Shown here: piece by piece, positions 15,810 through 24,232 of the stretch
How positions within the stretch are numbered: position 1 is the stretch's first letter
Layout of the letters: each line of letters begins with the position of its first letter
Origin: a virus
DNA: 32,686 nt
Direction: 5' to 3' (one strand)
Virus record (IMG/VR): IMGVR_UViG_3300048835_000988
Span: 1 to 32,686 of that record
Made by a program: the position numbers and the translations under genes
Notes under the pieces: generated by a model
What the model was told of the DNA's origin: nothing
What the model saw: the letters and a program-made list of their open reading frames with translations, nothing else
The model's database searches: none

Positions 15810-16652
15810 TTATTCTCCAATTCTGTAAGTTTCGGTCATGGTCGCACTATCGGCCATGCCGGATTTGATTGCTTTAGCTTTTAAAATCGTATCGGCTGCC
15901 ACTGTGATTGATGTTGAATAAGACGTATCATCTGCCGTTGGCTCAAAGCCGTTAGTGGTGTAGTAGATCGTTGCACCAGATGTCGCACAAGTCAAGGCGA
16001 CCGTTTGAGTCAGGGCATAGGTGCCACCCTTGACGCTGGCAACCGGGGTGGCCACGTTATTACCTTTTGGATAATAGATCCGATAAGGTGGCGCATCCAG
16101 TGTCCCTTCCCCGGTATCCTTGTAATGTCCATAAACGGTAACGGGGATGACCCCTTCTTTCTTGTCCTCAACTTTGATGTTTAGGCCATCAGTGGATAAA
16201 GCATTAAAGACCTGTATAATGATCGGCTCCTCACTACCGGTGATGGTACCAATGTAGGTGATGTTCCCGATATAATCATCATCCTCAAAGGCGTTTCTCC
16301 CAGTGATGATGTCATAGGTGCCATTGGTAGTCGTGTCAATATCAGCTGCTCCTAGAGCCATGGCTAAAATAGCCGGGGTTGTCTCGATAAAGTTCATGCC
16401 CATTGACACATCAATATAGTCAATAATCTCCGTGCCTTGGCCTTTCCCGGGAAGCCCATCAATCTCAATGTTTCGGATCTCAGCGGAAGCCTTAAACTCA
16501 CCACCGCCCTGAGTCGCACCAATGAGTTTTCCACCAAGTCGGGCAGATTCATAGGTGTCTGTGCCGACAATAAAGTTTTTAAAAAACGCCCCGGCGCCAG
16601 TATGGAGATTCTCCATTGTTTTCTGATTGTAGCCTGTTCGTACTTTTCCCAT
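15810..16652 (-). CDS. Major tail tube protein with Ig-like (chitobiase C-terminal-type) domain
   Basis: This protein builds the tail tube. The first about 190 residues fit a siphovirus major tail protein (MGKVRTGYNQ..., IRNIEIDGLPGKG, VTVYGHYKDTGEG). After a Pro-rich joint (PVASVKGGTY) the last about 75 residues form a separate domain with SGATIYYTTNGFEPTADDT and DTILKAKAIKSG. This is the pattern of the CHB_HEX_C_1 / FN3-like fold that is often displayed on virions or found in carbohydrate-active enzymes. The extra domain would cover the outside of the tail and could help weak surface binding. The ribosome site AAGGAAG precedes the ATG. Confidence 0.88.
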   Translation of the reverse strand: MGKVRTGYNQKTMENLHTGAGAFFKNFIVGTDTYESARLGGKLIGATQGGGEFKASAEIRNIEIDGLPGKGQGTEIIDYIDVSMGMNFIETTPAILAMALGAADIDTTTNGTYDIITGRNAFEDDDYIGNITYIGTITGSEEPIIIQVFNALSTDGLNIKVEDKKEGVIPVTVYGHYKDTGEGTLDAPPYRIYYPKGNNVATPVASVKGGTYALTQTVALTCATSGATIYYTTNGFEPTADDTSYSTSITVAADTILKAKAIKSGMADSATMTETYRIGE

Positions 16653-16655
16653 TTA

Positions 16656-17015
16656 TTATTCTTCCTTTCCAAAATAGCGGATCAGATAAGATTCATTGAT
16701 CCGCTTAATAATTGTTTCGTCCAACCGTTGCCGGTCGTCATTTTTATAAATCGTTATGCTGTGATGCTCATTTGTAAGCGTATATTTATTCAAAAATTCG
16801 CCCACATTATCCGCTAATGTTTCCAGCTCAATAGAGTCCGGTTTGTCCGTCCAATAGTCCAATTCCAACTTTTTACTGGCCCCAATATCGCTTATTTGAA
16901 AGGTTATATAAGGGTAAGGAGTGGTTTTGGTCGTACCAATATAAAAAACGCCCATATGGACGTTTTGAATGATTTTTTTGATCTCTTCAATTAGCAGAAC
17001 CGTTTTACTCGCCAT
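16656..17015 (-). CDS. Tail terminator / minor tail protein (hypothetical)
   Basis: This 119-residue protein sits between the gp10-like protein and the major tail protein, where phages of this type encode the tail terminator that caps the tube. It has the pattern ITFQISDIG followed by the LDYWTDKPDSIE strand and a helix, common in such proteins. The ATG at 17015 follows AAGGTG by 6 bases; an earlier in-frame ATG at 17042 has no ribosome site. It overlaps the end of the upstream gene by 11 bases. The function comes from gene order more than from motifs. Confidence 0.68.
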   Translation of the reverse strand: MASKTVLLIEEIKKIIQNVHMGVFYIGTTKTTPYPYITFQISDIGASKKLELDYWTDKPDSIELETLADNVGEFLNKYTLTNEHHSITIYKNDDRQRLDETIIKRINESYLIRYFGKEE

Positions 17016-17463
17016 CTGAGCCACCTTCATATTCCTCTTCATTGATTTTGGCCAATGCAGCAGCTTCTGACTCCAATGAGCTTAGATATTGAGATTCAAT
17101 CTCAACGATTTTTGCAATATTGTCCTGGGTAACTTTTGTCAGCAAACCCAGCGCCGGAGTCTTAGACGATCCTTTTTCCTGGAAGCCGCCATAAAATGCA
17201 TTGGGTTTCAAACCAACCTGAAGATCACAATCTTTTTTCCTTACCCAGTATTGAGTAAACTTTCCAACCTTGCCCCGGCGTTTTTTGAAGTTGCCATAAT
17301 AAGCCAGGCGAAATTCTTTAGTCAGGTACTTGCCAACATCCCGGAGCGCTGCCCGGGTTAATTCAGACAGGGTATACTTCACCCTATCCACATTTGATGT
17401 GTACTGAATCGTTGTTTTCCCTTTCTTAACCAACACTTTCGTCACTGATGGCGGCATCCCCAT
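17005..17463 (-). CDS. HK97 gp10-like neck/tail completion protein
   Basis: This basic 152-residue protein has the pattern of the HK97-gp10 family: an N-terminal helix with LTRAALRDVGKYLTKEFRLAY, a KRRGK/KKD basic stretch, then HVx-like strand GFQEKGSSKTPALG and a C-terminal helix. Members sit between head closure and tail terminator and probably join head and tail. The ribosome site AAGGGGG is 8 bases before the ATG. It overlaps the head closure gene by 38 bases. Confidence 0.82.
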   Translation of the reverse strand: MGMPPSVTKVLVKKGKTTIQYTSNVDRVKYTLSELTRAALRDVGKYLTKEFRLAYYGNFKKRRGKVGKFTQYWVRKKDCDLQVGLKPNAFYGGFQEKGSSKTPALGLLTKVTQDNIAKIVEIESQYLSSLESEAAALAKINEEEYEGGSDGE

Positions 17464-17761
17464 GTTTAATCCCCCTTTCCAGAATCAGTTCGATGTCTTC
17501 CTTATCCGGCTCATACGTCCGGATCACAGTAAAAACATCCCCTTCAAACATCACATACCGCTGGGCTTCATAGTCAGCCTGTTTAAGTACCAGCGTCAGC
17601 GTGGGTTTAAAATCGGTGACGGCTGCCTGGTAGAATTCAGCCATGCGGATTGATTTCTTGTCACAAAAAATATAATCACCATAAGTGACCTGTTCAAACT
17701 TTTCACCAAGAGCGTTTTCCACATCGTCTTCAACGCCCAAATAACAGATACTTGTCCACAT
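17426..17761 (-). CDS. Head closure protein (head-tail joining)
   Basis: This 111-residue beta-rich protein is of the type that closes the portal channel after packaging (SPP1 gp16-like, Phage_H_T_join). Segments FTVIRTYEPDKEDIELILERG and YGDYIFCDKKSIRMAEFYQA fit a small beta-barrel. The start codon directly follows the stop of the connector gene (TAA ATG) with GAGGGTG upstream. The order connector, head closure, gp10-like is standard. Confidence 0.75.
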   Translation of the reverse strand: MWTSICYLGVEDDVENALGEKFEQVTYGDYIFCDKKSIRMAEFYQAAVTDFKPTLTLVLKQADYEAQRYVMFEGDVFTVIRTYEPDKEDIELILERGIKHGDAAISDESVG

Positions 17762-18055
17762 TTACACACCCTCTTCCGGTATAACTATCGGTGCCACATT
17801 ATAATCTCCGCATAAAGCCAGATGGCGTTTGATCGCTTCATAGCTTTCCATGTACTTCTCACCGTCTTTATTATCCAAACCGAAATTTGCTTTAACATAG
17901 GTTTTGACCGCCTGCTTAATCAGCGGATCGCTATCCTCAATGATCTTAATGCCGGATATGGAAAGATCCAGTTTGCAAGCATTAATCAAATCTGTTATTT
18001 CATCATCAAAGACTGTATTTTTAATTCTCAGGGCATTTCTGATTGATTCAAGCAT
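17762..18055 (-). CDS. Head-tail connector (gp6-like / Phage_connect)
   Basis: Helical 97-residue protein that forms a ring below the portal. The pattern IRNALRIKNTVFDDEITDLINACKLDL, then DPLIKQAVKTYVKANFG, is typical of the gp6-like DNA packaging/connector family. ATG at 18055 with GGGTGA 5 bases upstream is preferred over a GTG three codons earlier. It is the first gene after the capsid gene, separated by a strong hairpin. Confidence 0.85.
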   Translation of the reverse strand: MLESIRNALRIKNTVFDDEITDLINACKLDLSISGIKIIEDSDPLIKQAVKTYVKANFGLDNKDGEKYMESYEAIKRHLALCGDYNVAPIVIPEEGV

Positions 18056-18072
18056 TTTGTTCACCCGTTAAA

Positions 18073-18089
18073 AGGGGGCATTGCCCCCT
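18073..18089 (-). terminator. Hairpin between capsid and connector genes
   Basis: AGGGGGC (18073-18079) and GCCCCCT (18083-18089) form a perfect 7-bp GC-rich stem with loop ATT, followed on the minus strand by only four T. It lies in the 43-base gap after the capsid stop codon. It may act as a weak terminator or an RNA end that keeps capsid mRNA more abundant than the genes after it. Confidence 0.5.
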
Positions 18090-18098
18090 GATACCCTT

Positions 18099-19334
18099 CT
18101 ATACCTTTTTGATAAGAGCAAAAGCCTTGTTTGTAACCACATCGCCATCAATGATGGAATAGCTCATGTAGGTGGTTGTTCTTGCCTTAATATGATCTTC
18201 CTGATATAAGGTAATATCCTGATTGACGTTCATAGCATAACCTTTGCCATAATTACCAATAAGAATATTACCAGCAGCTGCAGCTTCTTCTTTTACTGGC
18301 AACCCAAACATACGACCAACACCAGCACCGGTTGGGTCAGGAACAAAATATGGATTTCCCATTTCATTTAATACATTAGCCAGCTCATTCCAGATCGTAG
18401 CGTTGTCTGCGTAAATGGCTGCACCACTTCCCAGATACCCACTTTTGATTTTTGCCAAAGCCGATGTAATCTTTTTGTATGACAGTGGATCAGCTGTGGC
18501 AAAAGTGACAACCTGTGGTGTTCCTACTTCTGCGTTCAGAGCTGTTACAACACCTTTAGGCTGAGCTTTAAAGGTATCTCCCTCACCTGGTTTACCTTTT
18601 CCTGTAAACACAGACTTAGCAATGGCATTTCCCATTTTTTCAGCAATTTTTCTGGCAATATAAGGGATATAATCTGCCATTGACATTTTCTTAATCTTCC
18701 ATGACACATCAACCGCTTTTGGCAGTTCACAGCCTGTTAACTCAACAGTTCCAAACCCTACATCATCCCCTTCAGCGGCAGTTGCTTCATCAATCCACTC
18801 TGCATCTGTGATGCTATCATCATCTTTAATCAGAGTTAGATCCCCAGGTACATTAGTTTTTAGAATATCCTTTAACACAGGATGAGTGTCCGCAATTTCC
18901 TGCCAAATCATAGCCGTTACCGTTTCTGGAATAACAACCTGATGATCGGTGGCCGTTTGTACTGCATTTCGATAATCGGCATTGATCCGGTCGAACACCG
19001 CTTTTTCTTCCTGGGTTGAAGGTTTGTTTACCAGAAAATTATAAAAGGCTCGTTCATGCAGCTCTACTTCGGTCGTTGTTTCACCGAAACTTGCAAGCAC
19101 TTGTCCAAATTCAATGCCCTGGTTAATTACTGATTGTGTTTCAATATTTACAATCGGTGCCCCTCGTAACGCTGCAGCATTGGCCTGGGCGGTTCGCTCT
19201 GCCTCAAACTTGTTATCCAGAGCTGTAACCTCTGCCATTTTTGCATTGGCATTTTCCACATCACCGCCGTTAATTAGCCCATCAACCTCTGCCAACAATT
19301 CATTTCTCATTTTCAAATACTGTTCTTTAGTCAT
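18099..19334 (-). CDS. Major capsid protein, HK97 fold
   Basis: This 411-residue shell protein belongs to the Phage_capsid family. The first about 100 residues are helical and charged (EQYLKMRNELLAEVDGLINGG), the scaffold-like delta domain that the prohead protease removes. The rest has the HK97 pattern, with VIPETVTAMIWQEIADTHPVLKDI and the tail LYQEDHIKARTTTYMSYSIIDGDVV. The gene overlaps the protease gene by 8 bases, with AAAGGTAATG upstream. No separate scaffold gene is present, as expected for this type. Confidence 0.93.
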   Translation of the reverse strand: MTKEQYLKMRNELLAEVDGLINGGDVENANAKMAEVTALDNKFEAERTAQANAAALRGAPIVNIETQSVINQGIEFGQVLASFGETTTEVELHERAFYNFLVNKPSTQEEKAVFDRINADYRNAVQTATDHQVVIPETVTAMIWQEIADTHPVLKDILKTNVPGDLTLIKDDDSITDAEWIDEATAAEGDDVGFGTVELTGCELPKAVDVSWKIKKMSMADYIPYIARKIAEKMGNAIAKSVFTGKGKPGEGDTFKAQPKGVVTALNAEVGTPQVVTFATADPLSYKKITSALAKIKSGYLGSGAAIYADNATIWNELANVLNEMGNPYFVPDPTGAGVGRMFGLPVKEEAAAAGNILIGNYGKGYAMNVNQDITLYQEDHIKARTTTYMSYSIIDGDVVTNKAFALIKKV

Positions 19335-20100
19335 TTTTCACATTACCTTTCAGTTTTAAATAATTTAAATAAGCCTTTGCTGATTCAAGGTTCTGATCAA
19401 CAAGGGCTTTTAGTTCATTTTCTGATTTTTCGTTTTTCTCCGGAGCATTCTCCCGGGACTCCCGCATTTTTGCAATCACCCCAGGGCTTAACCGGGGGAT
19501 CGCTGCATACATGGCCTTGGCGTTTTCTTTTAAAACACTGTTAAATAATTGATTCTGATAGAATCCCTCTTCATCATCAACCTCAAACAGCACCTTATCC
19601 ACAAGCCCCAACGCCTTGGCATCCTGGGCTGTCATCCATGTGGTATCATCCATCATTTTTAACGCTGCATCCATGGCCATGCCAGATTTGACACAATAGG
19701 CATTCGCAATGGAGCGATTGGCTTTCTTCAAACTCTCACTGGCTGAATCCATATCCCGGTAATCCCCACTCTGACACGTCCACACATTATGGACCATCAT
19801 CTGGGCCGTTGGACTCATTTCACAATAACCGGCCATCGCAATAACCGATGCAGCACTGGCCGCTAAACCCGTCACCTTGATTTTGACGTTTTTATAATTT
19901 TTCAATGCGGTATAAATCTCCGAAGCAACAAAGATATCGCCACCAGGACTATTCACCGAAACTTCCAGCACATCACCGTTAGCCGACCGAATCTTATTTT
20001 TGATATCCGCTGCCGTGGTGCAGGGCTGCTCAAAATAATCATAGATCCACTTGTCCCCATCCGGAACAATGGCCCCTTTTACTTCAATTTCAACAGACAT
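19327..20100 (-). CDS. Prohead maturation protease, ClpP-like
   Basis: Serine protease that cuts the capsid delta domain during head maturation. The ClpP fold is clear: VNSPGGDIFVASEIYTAL at residues 49-66, the nucleophile Ser82 in GLAASAAS, and catalytic His104 in MMVHNVW. An Asp in the following helical part should complete the triad. The C-terminal about 75 residues are helical and charged. The gene lies between portal and capsid, the normal order, and starts 3 bases after the portal gene ends. Confidence 0.92.
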   Translation of the reverse strand: MSVEIEVKGAIVPDGDKWIYDYFEQPCTTAADIKNKIRSANGDVLEVSVNSPGGDIFVASEIYTALKNYKNVKIKVTGLAASAASVIAMAGYCEMSPTAQMMVHNVWTCQSGDYRDMDSASESLKKANRSIANAYCVKSGMAMDAALKMMDDTTWMTAQDAKALGLVDKVLFEVDDEEGFYQNQLFNSVLKENAKAMYAAIPRLSPGVIAKMRESRENAPEKNEKSENELKALVDQNLESAKAYLNYLKLKGNVKND

Positions 20101-20102
20101 TC

Positions 20103-21278
20103 TTACTCACCTCCACTCTCTACTTTCGTATATTCCTTAACCGGTTGGGTGTCCAGTCGCCGGATCGCTTCATCGCCACCGGGTAGCGGGGTCAGGTTTC
20201 CTAAAATCTTTCGCCATTCGTTTGGTGTCATGGAACCACGATCCACTGCCTGATATAATGCCAGTTTTGTAGTCATGCTGGCATACTGCAGATTGGAAGA
20301 CTCAAACATAATGGAGTTACCAAACCCACGCTGTTTGCGACTGAATAACTTCCGGGTAAACTCTCCGGAAGCCTGCAACGCAAAAGGCTCAATCTCGGCT
20401 TCATAGTAAGCATTCCATTCGTCCTCGTTGTACCGGCTCTGGATAATCTTCTCGTTGGTGCCAAAAAATGAAAAAATACGCTGAGTGGTTTTATCCATCT
20501 GTAGCGCATTGGGTACATAATCATGGGGGGTGACCTGAATGGCATCCATCTTGGCATCGGTCGATGCAGCTCCACCAGAGTTTTCGATACTCAAAAATGT
20601 ATTCGTAAACTGATCTGTCTCTTTCTTGAGATCCTCTGGTCTCAAGGTCGTATTAAATTTAAGCAACCATTTTACGACCGCACTGTTTTTAATCGCCTTG
20701 ATAATCCCCTGATCGGTGGTGTTGACAATCTCCATCAGTGGAGCCAGCGCCTGTTGCGGGCTTTCTCCGAAAATGTCATTGGTATTAAAATCCTGTCGAA
20801 GGTGAATGACATCAACATAAGGAAAAGTAACCAGCTTACCGTTAAGCAAGAAGCAACGCAAAAACAAATCCCCAGTGTTATTATAAACCGCTTCCACGGT
20901 TGTCGCCGGGATTGGATAAATCGCCACCGGCATTTCACTGCCATCCCGGACGATATAGGCAAAAGCATTATTATTAAGCTGCAGCTGTGTAGCCAGCTTT
21001 TCCTGCAGCATCTGCCCGGTCATGTAAGGGTTGGGTTCTTCCAGTAGGAACCGCATGTAAACTTCTGGGTTAACCTGAAAATCAGATCCAGTTTGCCGGA
21101 CGTGTTTAGCGGTCAGCTTACCAATGGCTTTTACCTTTGGCCGGATGCACGACCTCACCAGGTCGGAATGATAAAGATTCCCATTCCAGGCAAAGAACCC
21201 ATTCCCCTGTTCGGTAATCATTTCCATTCTGGAAACAGTTGGACTCTTATTAAAAAATTGTTTTACTTTTTCAAACAA
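20103..21278 (-). CDS. Portal protein, HK97 family
   Basis: This 391-residue protein forms the dodecameric ring through which DNA enters and leaves the head. Phage_portal patterns are seen: NGFFAWNGNLYHSDLVRSCIRPKVKAIGKL near the N-terminus, VDVIHLRQDFNTNDIFGESPQQAL near 170, and QMDKTTQRIFSFFGTNEKII near 270. The start codon is TTG, supported by a perfect GGAGG 6 bases upstream; no better ATG is near. It starts 10 bases after the terminase gene ends. Confidence 0.93.
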   Translation of the reverse strand: MFEKVKQFFNKSPTVSRMEMITEQGNGFFAWNGNLYHSDLVRSCIRPKVKAIGKLTAKHVRQTGSDFQVNPEVYMRFLLEEPNPYMTGQMLQEKLATQLQLNNNAFAYIVRDGSEMPVAIYPIPATTVEAVYNNTGDLFLRCFLLNGKLVTFPYVDVIHLRQDFNTNDIFGESPQQALAPLMEIVNTTDQGIIKAIKNSAVVKWLLKFNTTLRPEDLKKETDQFTNTFLSIENSGGAASTDAKMDAIQVTPHDYVPNALQMDKTTQRIFSFFGTNEKIIQSRYNEDEWNAYYEAEIEPFALQASGEFTRKLFSRKQRGFGNSIMFESSNLQYASMTTKLALYQAVDRGSMTPNEWRKILGNLTPLPGGDEAIRRLDTQPVKEYTKVESGGE

Positions 21279-21288
21279 GACACACCTC

Positions 21289-22944
21289 CTAAATCATATT
21301 TAAATATTCTGCCATTTTATCCCGTAGGATAACCTTGGCAATAATCATGGCCACAGCTCCATCAATTTTTTGTGTCTGGGACACGCCTTTGACCGGTTGA
21401 ATATTACCGTTGATGTCCACCTTCACTTCCAGATTCTTCAGGCACCATTTATCAATAGGATGGTCATTATAAACCGACTGATTGGCGATCAGCTCGGCCT
21501 TAAGCTCCTTCATGGGCATAGATAAGGTATACGACCCCTGCCGGACTGAAATCATCGCATTTTTACCAAAGTGACTATGAAAAGCCTGGAGCAAACTGGC
21601 ATCCACATGCCAGGGATCATAACCAATCCAGGGAATATAAATGTCATACTCATTTTGAATTTCAACAAACCACTCCAATATCGCATAAGGATTGATCCGG
21701 TTTCCCGGACAAACTCTAAGCAATCCCTGTTTTTCCCACAACAGGTAAGGCACCTGATCCAGTAATTCTTTGTTGTTCAAGTTTTCTTCCGGAAGCCAGT
21801 ACATCGACAGATAATAATCTTTTTCATCGTCCCTTTTTCTGCAGACAACTTTTGCTGCGGCAAGGTCGGTTGTTTCAGCCAAATCAAAGCTGCCAATGCC
21901 ATACCGGAAACCCATTTCTTTCGCTTCGAATTTCTCAGGGTTATAAAGTTCTTCCCAGCGAAGCCATGCTGTAGCTGCATTTTCAGTCGCACAAAAATCT
22001 TTGACCATAACCGTGGCTTTAAAAGCCGGATCTTCTTTTGCTTTATTTACAAAGCCCCGGAGAACTTCGGTTTTCTTGATAACACCAAGCCCCGGGTTTG
22101 CTTTTTGCCAGCATTCTTCTTTATCCCATTCGTCCCGATCGTCAAGCTCATAAATAAATGGCAGAAACCTTTGATCAATCATCTTGCCATCCAGCACCTT
22201 ACAAGCATACTCATACTGACTGTCAAAAATACACTCCCTGACAAAACCATTGGTGGAGATGCAGGTTAACAGCGGCTGGTCTCGGGATGATGTTGATTGG
22301 ATCATCAGATCATAGAGATCACGGTTCTTAATAGCTGCCAGCTCATCAATAATCACACAATGTGAGTTAAGACCATCAAGGCCGTTGCGGTTACTGGACA
22401 ATGCTTTGATAAACGAAAAGCTGGGATCAAAATAAAGATCTGATTTCCGTTTCCGAATATACTTTGACAAATCTTTGCTCTGTGCGATCATATTCCAGGC
22501 TTCATTAAATCCCTTTTGGGATTGGTCAAGCTTGGTCGCAATAAAATAATTTTCTGCAGCACTCTCATTATCAGCAATTGTCATATAAATAGCCGTGGCA
22601 GCAAGCTCAGTCGTTTTTCCATTTTTCCGGCCCCGGATATCCAAGACCTCACGGTATTGCCGAAGCCTGGTATCCTTATCAACAAAACCAAATATTGCCT
22701 GATACTTTGCTTTCTGAAAAAGCATCAGCTTGATTGGCGCCCCCAGCGTTCCCTGGGCCTGCTTGCAAAATGTTTCGATGAAATTAATGGGCCGGTTGGC
22801 CAATTCTTCATCAAAGACAAACTGCCCCGGGTTCTTCAAGTCATGCATCAGCTTGTTACAGACCTGCTTGATCCGGCGACCGGCCACAATGTCCCCGGAC
22901 ATGATGGCATCGTAATATTCCTCAATAAATTCTGCTCGGCTCAT
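21289..22944 (-). CDS. terL: Terminase large subunit
   Basis: ATP-driven DNA packaging motor and nuclease, 551 residues. The ATPase part has Walker A GRKNGKT at 105-111, Walker B VIIDE at 197-201 and the coupling motif STNG at 230-233. The RNaseH-like nuclease part has acidic residues D354 (SFDLAET), D443 (GYDPW) and D528 (KIDGAV). It matches the Terminase_1 (HK97-like, cos-type) family by length and pattern. It overlaps the small subunit gene by 4 bases. Confidence 0.95.
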   Translation of the reverse strand: MSRAEFIEEYYDAIMSGDIVAGRRIKQVCNKLMHDLKNPGQFVFDEELANRPINFIETFCKQAQGTLGAPIKLMLFQKAKYQAIFGFVDKDTRLRQYREVLDIRGRKNGKTTELAATAIYMTIADNESAAENYFIATKLDQSQKGFNEAWNMIAQSKDLSKYIRKRKSDLYFDPSFSFIKALSSNRNGLDGLNSHCVIIDELAAIKNRDLYDLMIQSTSSRDQPLLTCISTNGFVRECIFDSQYEYACKVLDGKMIDQRFLPFIYELDDRDEWDKEECWQKANPGLGVIKKTEVLRGFVNKAKEDPAFKATVMVKDFCATENAATAWLRWEELYNPEKFEAKEMGFRYGIGSFDLAETTDLAAAKVVCRKRDDEKDYYLSMYWLPEENLNNKELLDQVPYLLWEKQGLLRVCPGNRINPYAILEWFVEIQNEYDIYIPWIGYDPWHVDASLLQAFHSHFGKNAMISVRQGSYTLSMPMKELKAELIANQSVYNDHPIDKWCLKNLEVKVDINGNIQPVKGVSQTQKIDGAVAMIIAKVILRDKMAEYLNMI

Positions 22945-23324
22945 TTTTTAACAGCTTCCTTTCCGGATTGGAAAAACTGCATGAGCTGATCCTGCTCTTC
23001 ATCCTTTACCTGCACCGGCATCAAATCAATCAACTGCTTCATGGTGTTGGCATACTGCTTCATGAAATTAAGAAACAGTTTGGCTTCCGGTTTTTCCCGC
23101 ATGAACTCCTGAGATCCATTCTTAAACTTTTCCATCAGCCCTTCTTTGATCAATTTCTCTTTTATTTCTTCAATTGCGATTCTCATAAAAGCAGCATCAG
23201 ATACAAGACCTTCTAGAACTTTAATAATCTTAGCATCAAGCTTTATGTCTTTATAAATCTTCAGTATTCTGTTTTTCTCAGCCCTGATCTTCTTTTCTTT
23301 TTCCAATTGTTCGGCAATGCCCAA
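22941..23324 (-). CDS. terS: Terminase small subunit, P27 family
   Basis: DNA-recognition subunit that brings the large subunit to the packaging start. The 127-residue protein is helical, with segments LEKEKKIRAEKNRILKIYKDI, then IIKVLEGLVSDAAFMRIAIEEI, and an amphipathic C-terminal region. The pattern and place suit P27-type small terminases. I chose a TTG start at 23324 because AGGAGGGGGG lies 7 bases upstream. The open frame runs further to 23405, but that extension crosses the ribosome site and looks non-coding. Confidence 0.85.
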   Translation of the reverse strand: MGIAEQLEKEKKIRAEKNRILKIYKDIKLDAKIIKVLEGLVSDAAFMRIAIEEIKEKLIKEGLMEKFKNGSQEFMREKPEAKLFLNFMKQYANTMKQLIDLMPVQVKDEEQDQLMQFFQSGKEAVKK

Positions 23325-23425
23325 AAATATACCCCCCTCCTTTTTTGAATTTCCCCCGTGGAGGAACAGATTTCTTCCACCTCCGACGGTCCTTTCAGGC
23401 CCCACCCCATGTTTTTTAAGGGGGG
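23325..23425. other. Gap between HNH and terS genes; candidate cos/packaging region
   Basis: About 100 bases with no gene. It holds GTGGAGGAA (23358-23366) facing TTCTTCCAC (23372-23380), a 9-bp stem with one G-T pair and a 5-base loop. It also holds a G-run and a C-run around the HNH stop codon (23420-23433), and an A+T patch TTTTTTAA. In HK97-like phages that have an HNH protein beside terminase, cos lies in this interval. The exact cleavage points cannot be read from one integrated copy. Confidence 0.35.
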
Positions 23426-24157
23426 CTACCCCCTGCGGTTGCGAAAGTACCGGGTGATGATTTGCTTCTGTAACTCCTTGTCTTTTCTGCTATCATCCAG
23501 CATGGCTCTGCCCAGACAGGTTTCATAATCAACATCAATCGCAATGATGGCTGCTTTTAATCGCTCAGCAATCAGTTCACGCTCGTTCTGCTTGGGAAGC
23601 GATGCAATGATCCAGATGTTTCTTGCATCAACCTTCTCTGTCTCAACCAACTGATAGAGATGATCCCGAACACTGGCCACTGTCTCCACCAGATTGTCCG
23701 GCAGCCCATCCTTGCTTTGCAGACTGAGCGCCTGACCAATCAGATCAAAGTCAATGACCAGATCTCCATGGTCCATATGCTCCATCACATAGGTTGTCTT
23801 GCCAGATGCCGGAGCACCACAGACCAGCCACCGCTTAACAGGCTGAGGATTGCCAGCAGCATCAAAGTAGACGCCGTTGTTTGTCAGCCTTACCCGACGC
23901 TTGAAGTTATCACCCAGCGGGTTAGTCTTTCGATGTTCATCAAAGTGACAGTCCCGGCAGAGCAGCTCAAGGTTATCCTCACCATAAACTATTTCAGGAT
24001 CATGGATATTCTCAGGTGTCAGATAAATCTTATGATGGACTTCCTCACCTGGTCTGCCACACCGTTCACAGATTCCAAATCGTTTCTGAAAAATGTAATC
24101 TCGTTTTGAGCTCCAGCGTTTGGAACTGTATATTCTTTTTGCAAATGCACCAGCCAT
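23426..24157 (-). CDS. HNH endonuclease fused to a P-loop kinase-like domain
   Basis: This is a two-domain protein of 243 residues. Residues 1-80 are an HNH nuclease: structural CxxC at 30/33, catalytic HH at 41-42, Asn62 in EDNLELLC, and a second CRDCH with C67/C70 and His71. Residues 105-243 are an AAA_33-type P-loop domain with Walker A GAPASGKT at 114-121, an IDFD acidic motif at 135-138 and a lid-like arginine region (GRAMLDDSRK) near 216. It resembles the kinase part of polynucleotide kinases. HNH proteins next to terminase are known to help cos cleavage in HK97-like phages; the added kinase might act on the cut 5' ends, which is inference. The ribosome site GAGGTG precedes the ATG. It is the first gene of the packaging operon. 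Confidence 0.88.
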   Translation of the reverse strand: MAGAFAKRIYSSKRWSSKRDYIFQKRFGICERCGRPGEEVHHKIYLTPENIHDPEIVYGEDNLELLCRDCHFDEHRKTNPLGDNFKRRVRLTNNGVYFDAAGNPQPVKRWLVCGAPASGKTTYVMEHMDHGDLVIDFDLIGQALSLQSKDGLPDNLVETVASVRDHLYQLVETEKVDARNIWIIASLPKQNERELIAERLKAAIIAIDVDYETCLGRAMLDDSRKDKELQKQIITRYFRNRRG

Positions 24158-24180
24158 AAATCACCTCAAATCTTAAAATA

Positions 24181-24228
24181 AAAACCCGAACATTATTTGC
24201 TATTTATAGCGTTAATGTTCGGGTTTTT
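24181..24228. terminator. Strong bidirectional terminator between recombinase and packaging operon
   Basis: AAAACCCGAACATTA at the left arm is the exact complement of TAATGTTCGGGTTTT at the right arm, a 15-bp stem with T-runs on both strands. A second small hairpin (GCTAT-TT-ATAGC) lies in the loop. It would end transcripts of the recombinase on the minus strand. Late transcription into the packaging genes must start after it or read through it. Confidence 0.85.
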
Positions 24229-24232
24229 CCGT

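Noticed and set aside
20523-21047. 174-aa plus-strand open frame inside the portal gene
   Set aside because: Shadow of the portal protein on the other strand; no start signal or family pattern.
23325-23405. Longer terminase small subunit starting at 23405
   Set aside because: The added 27 residues are Gly-rich and low-quality, and cross a strong AGGAGG site that fits the TTG at 23324.
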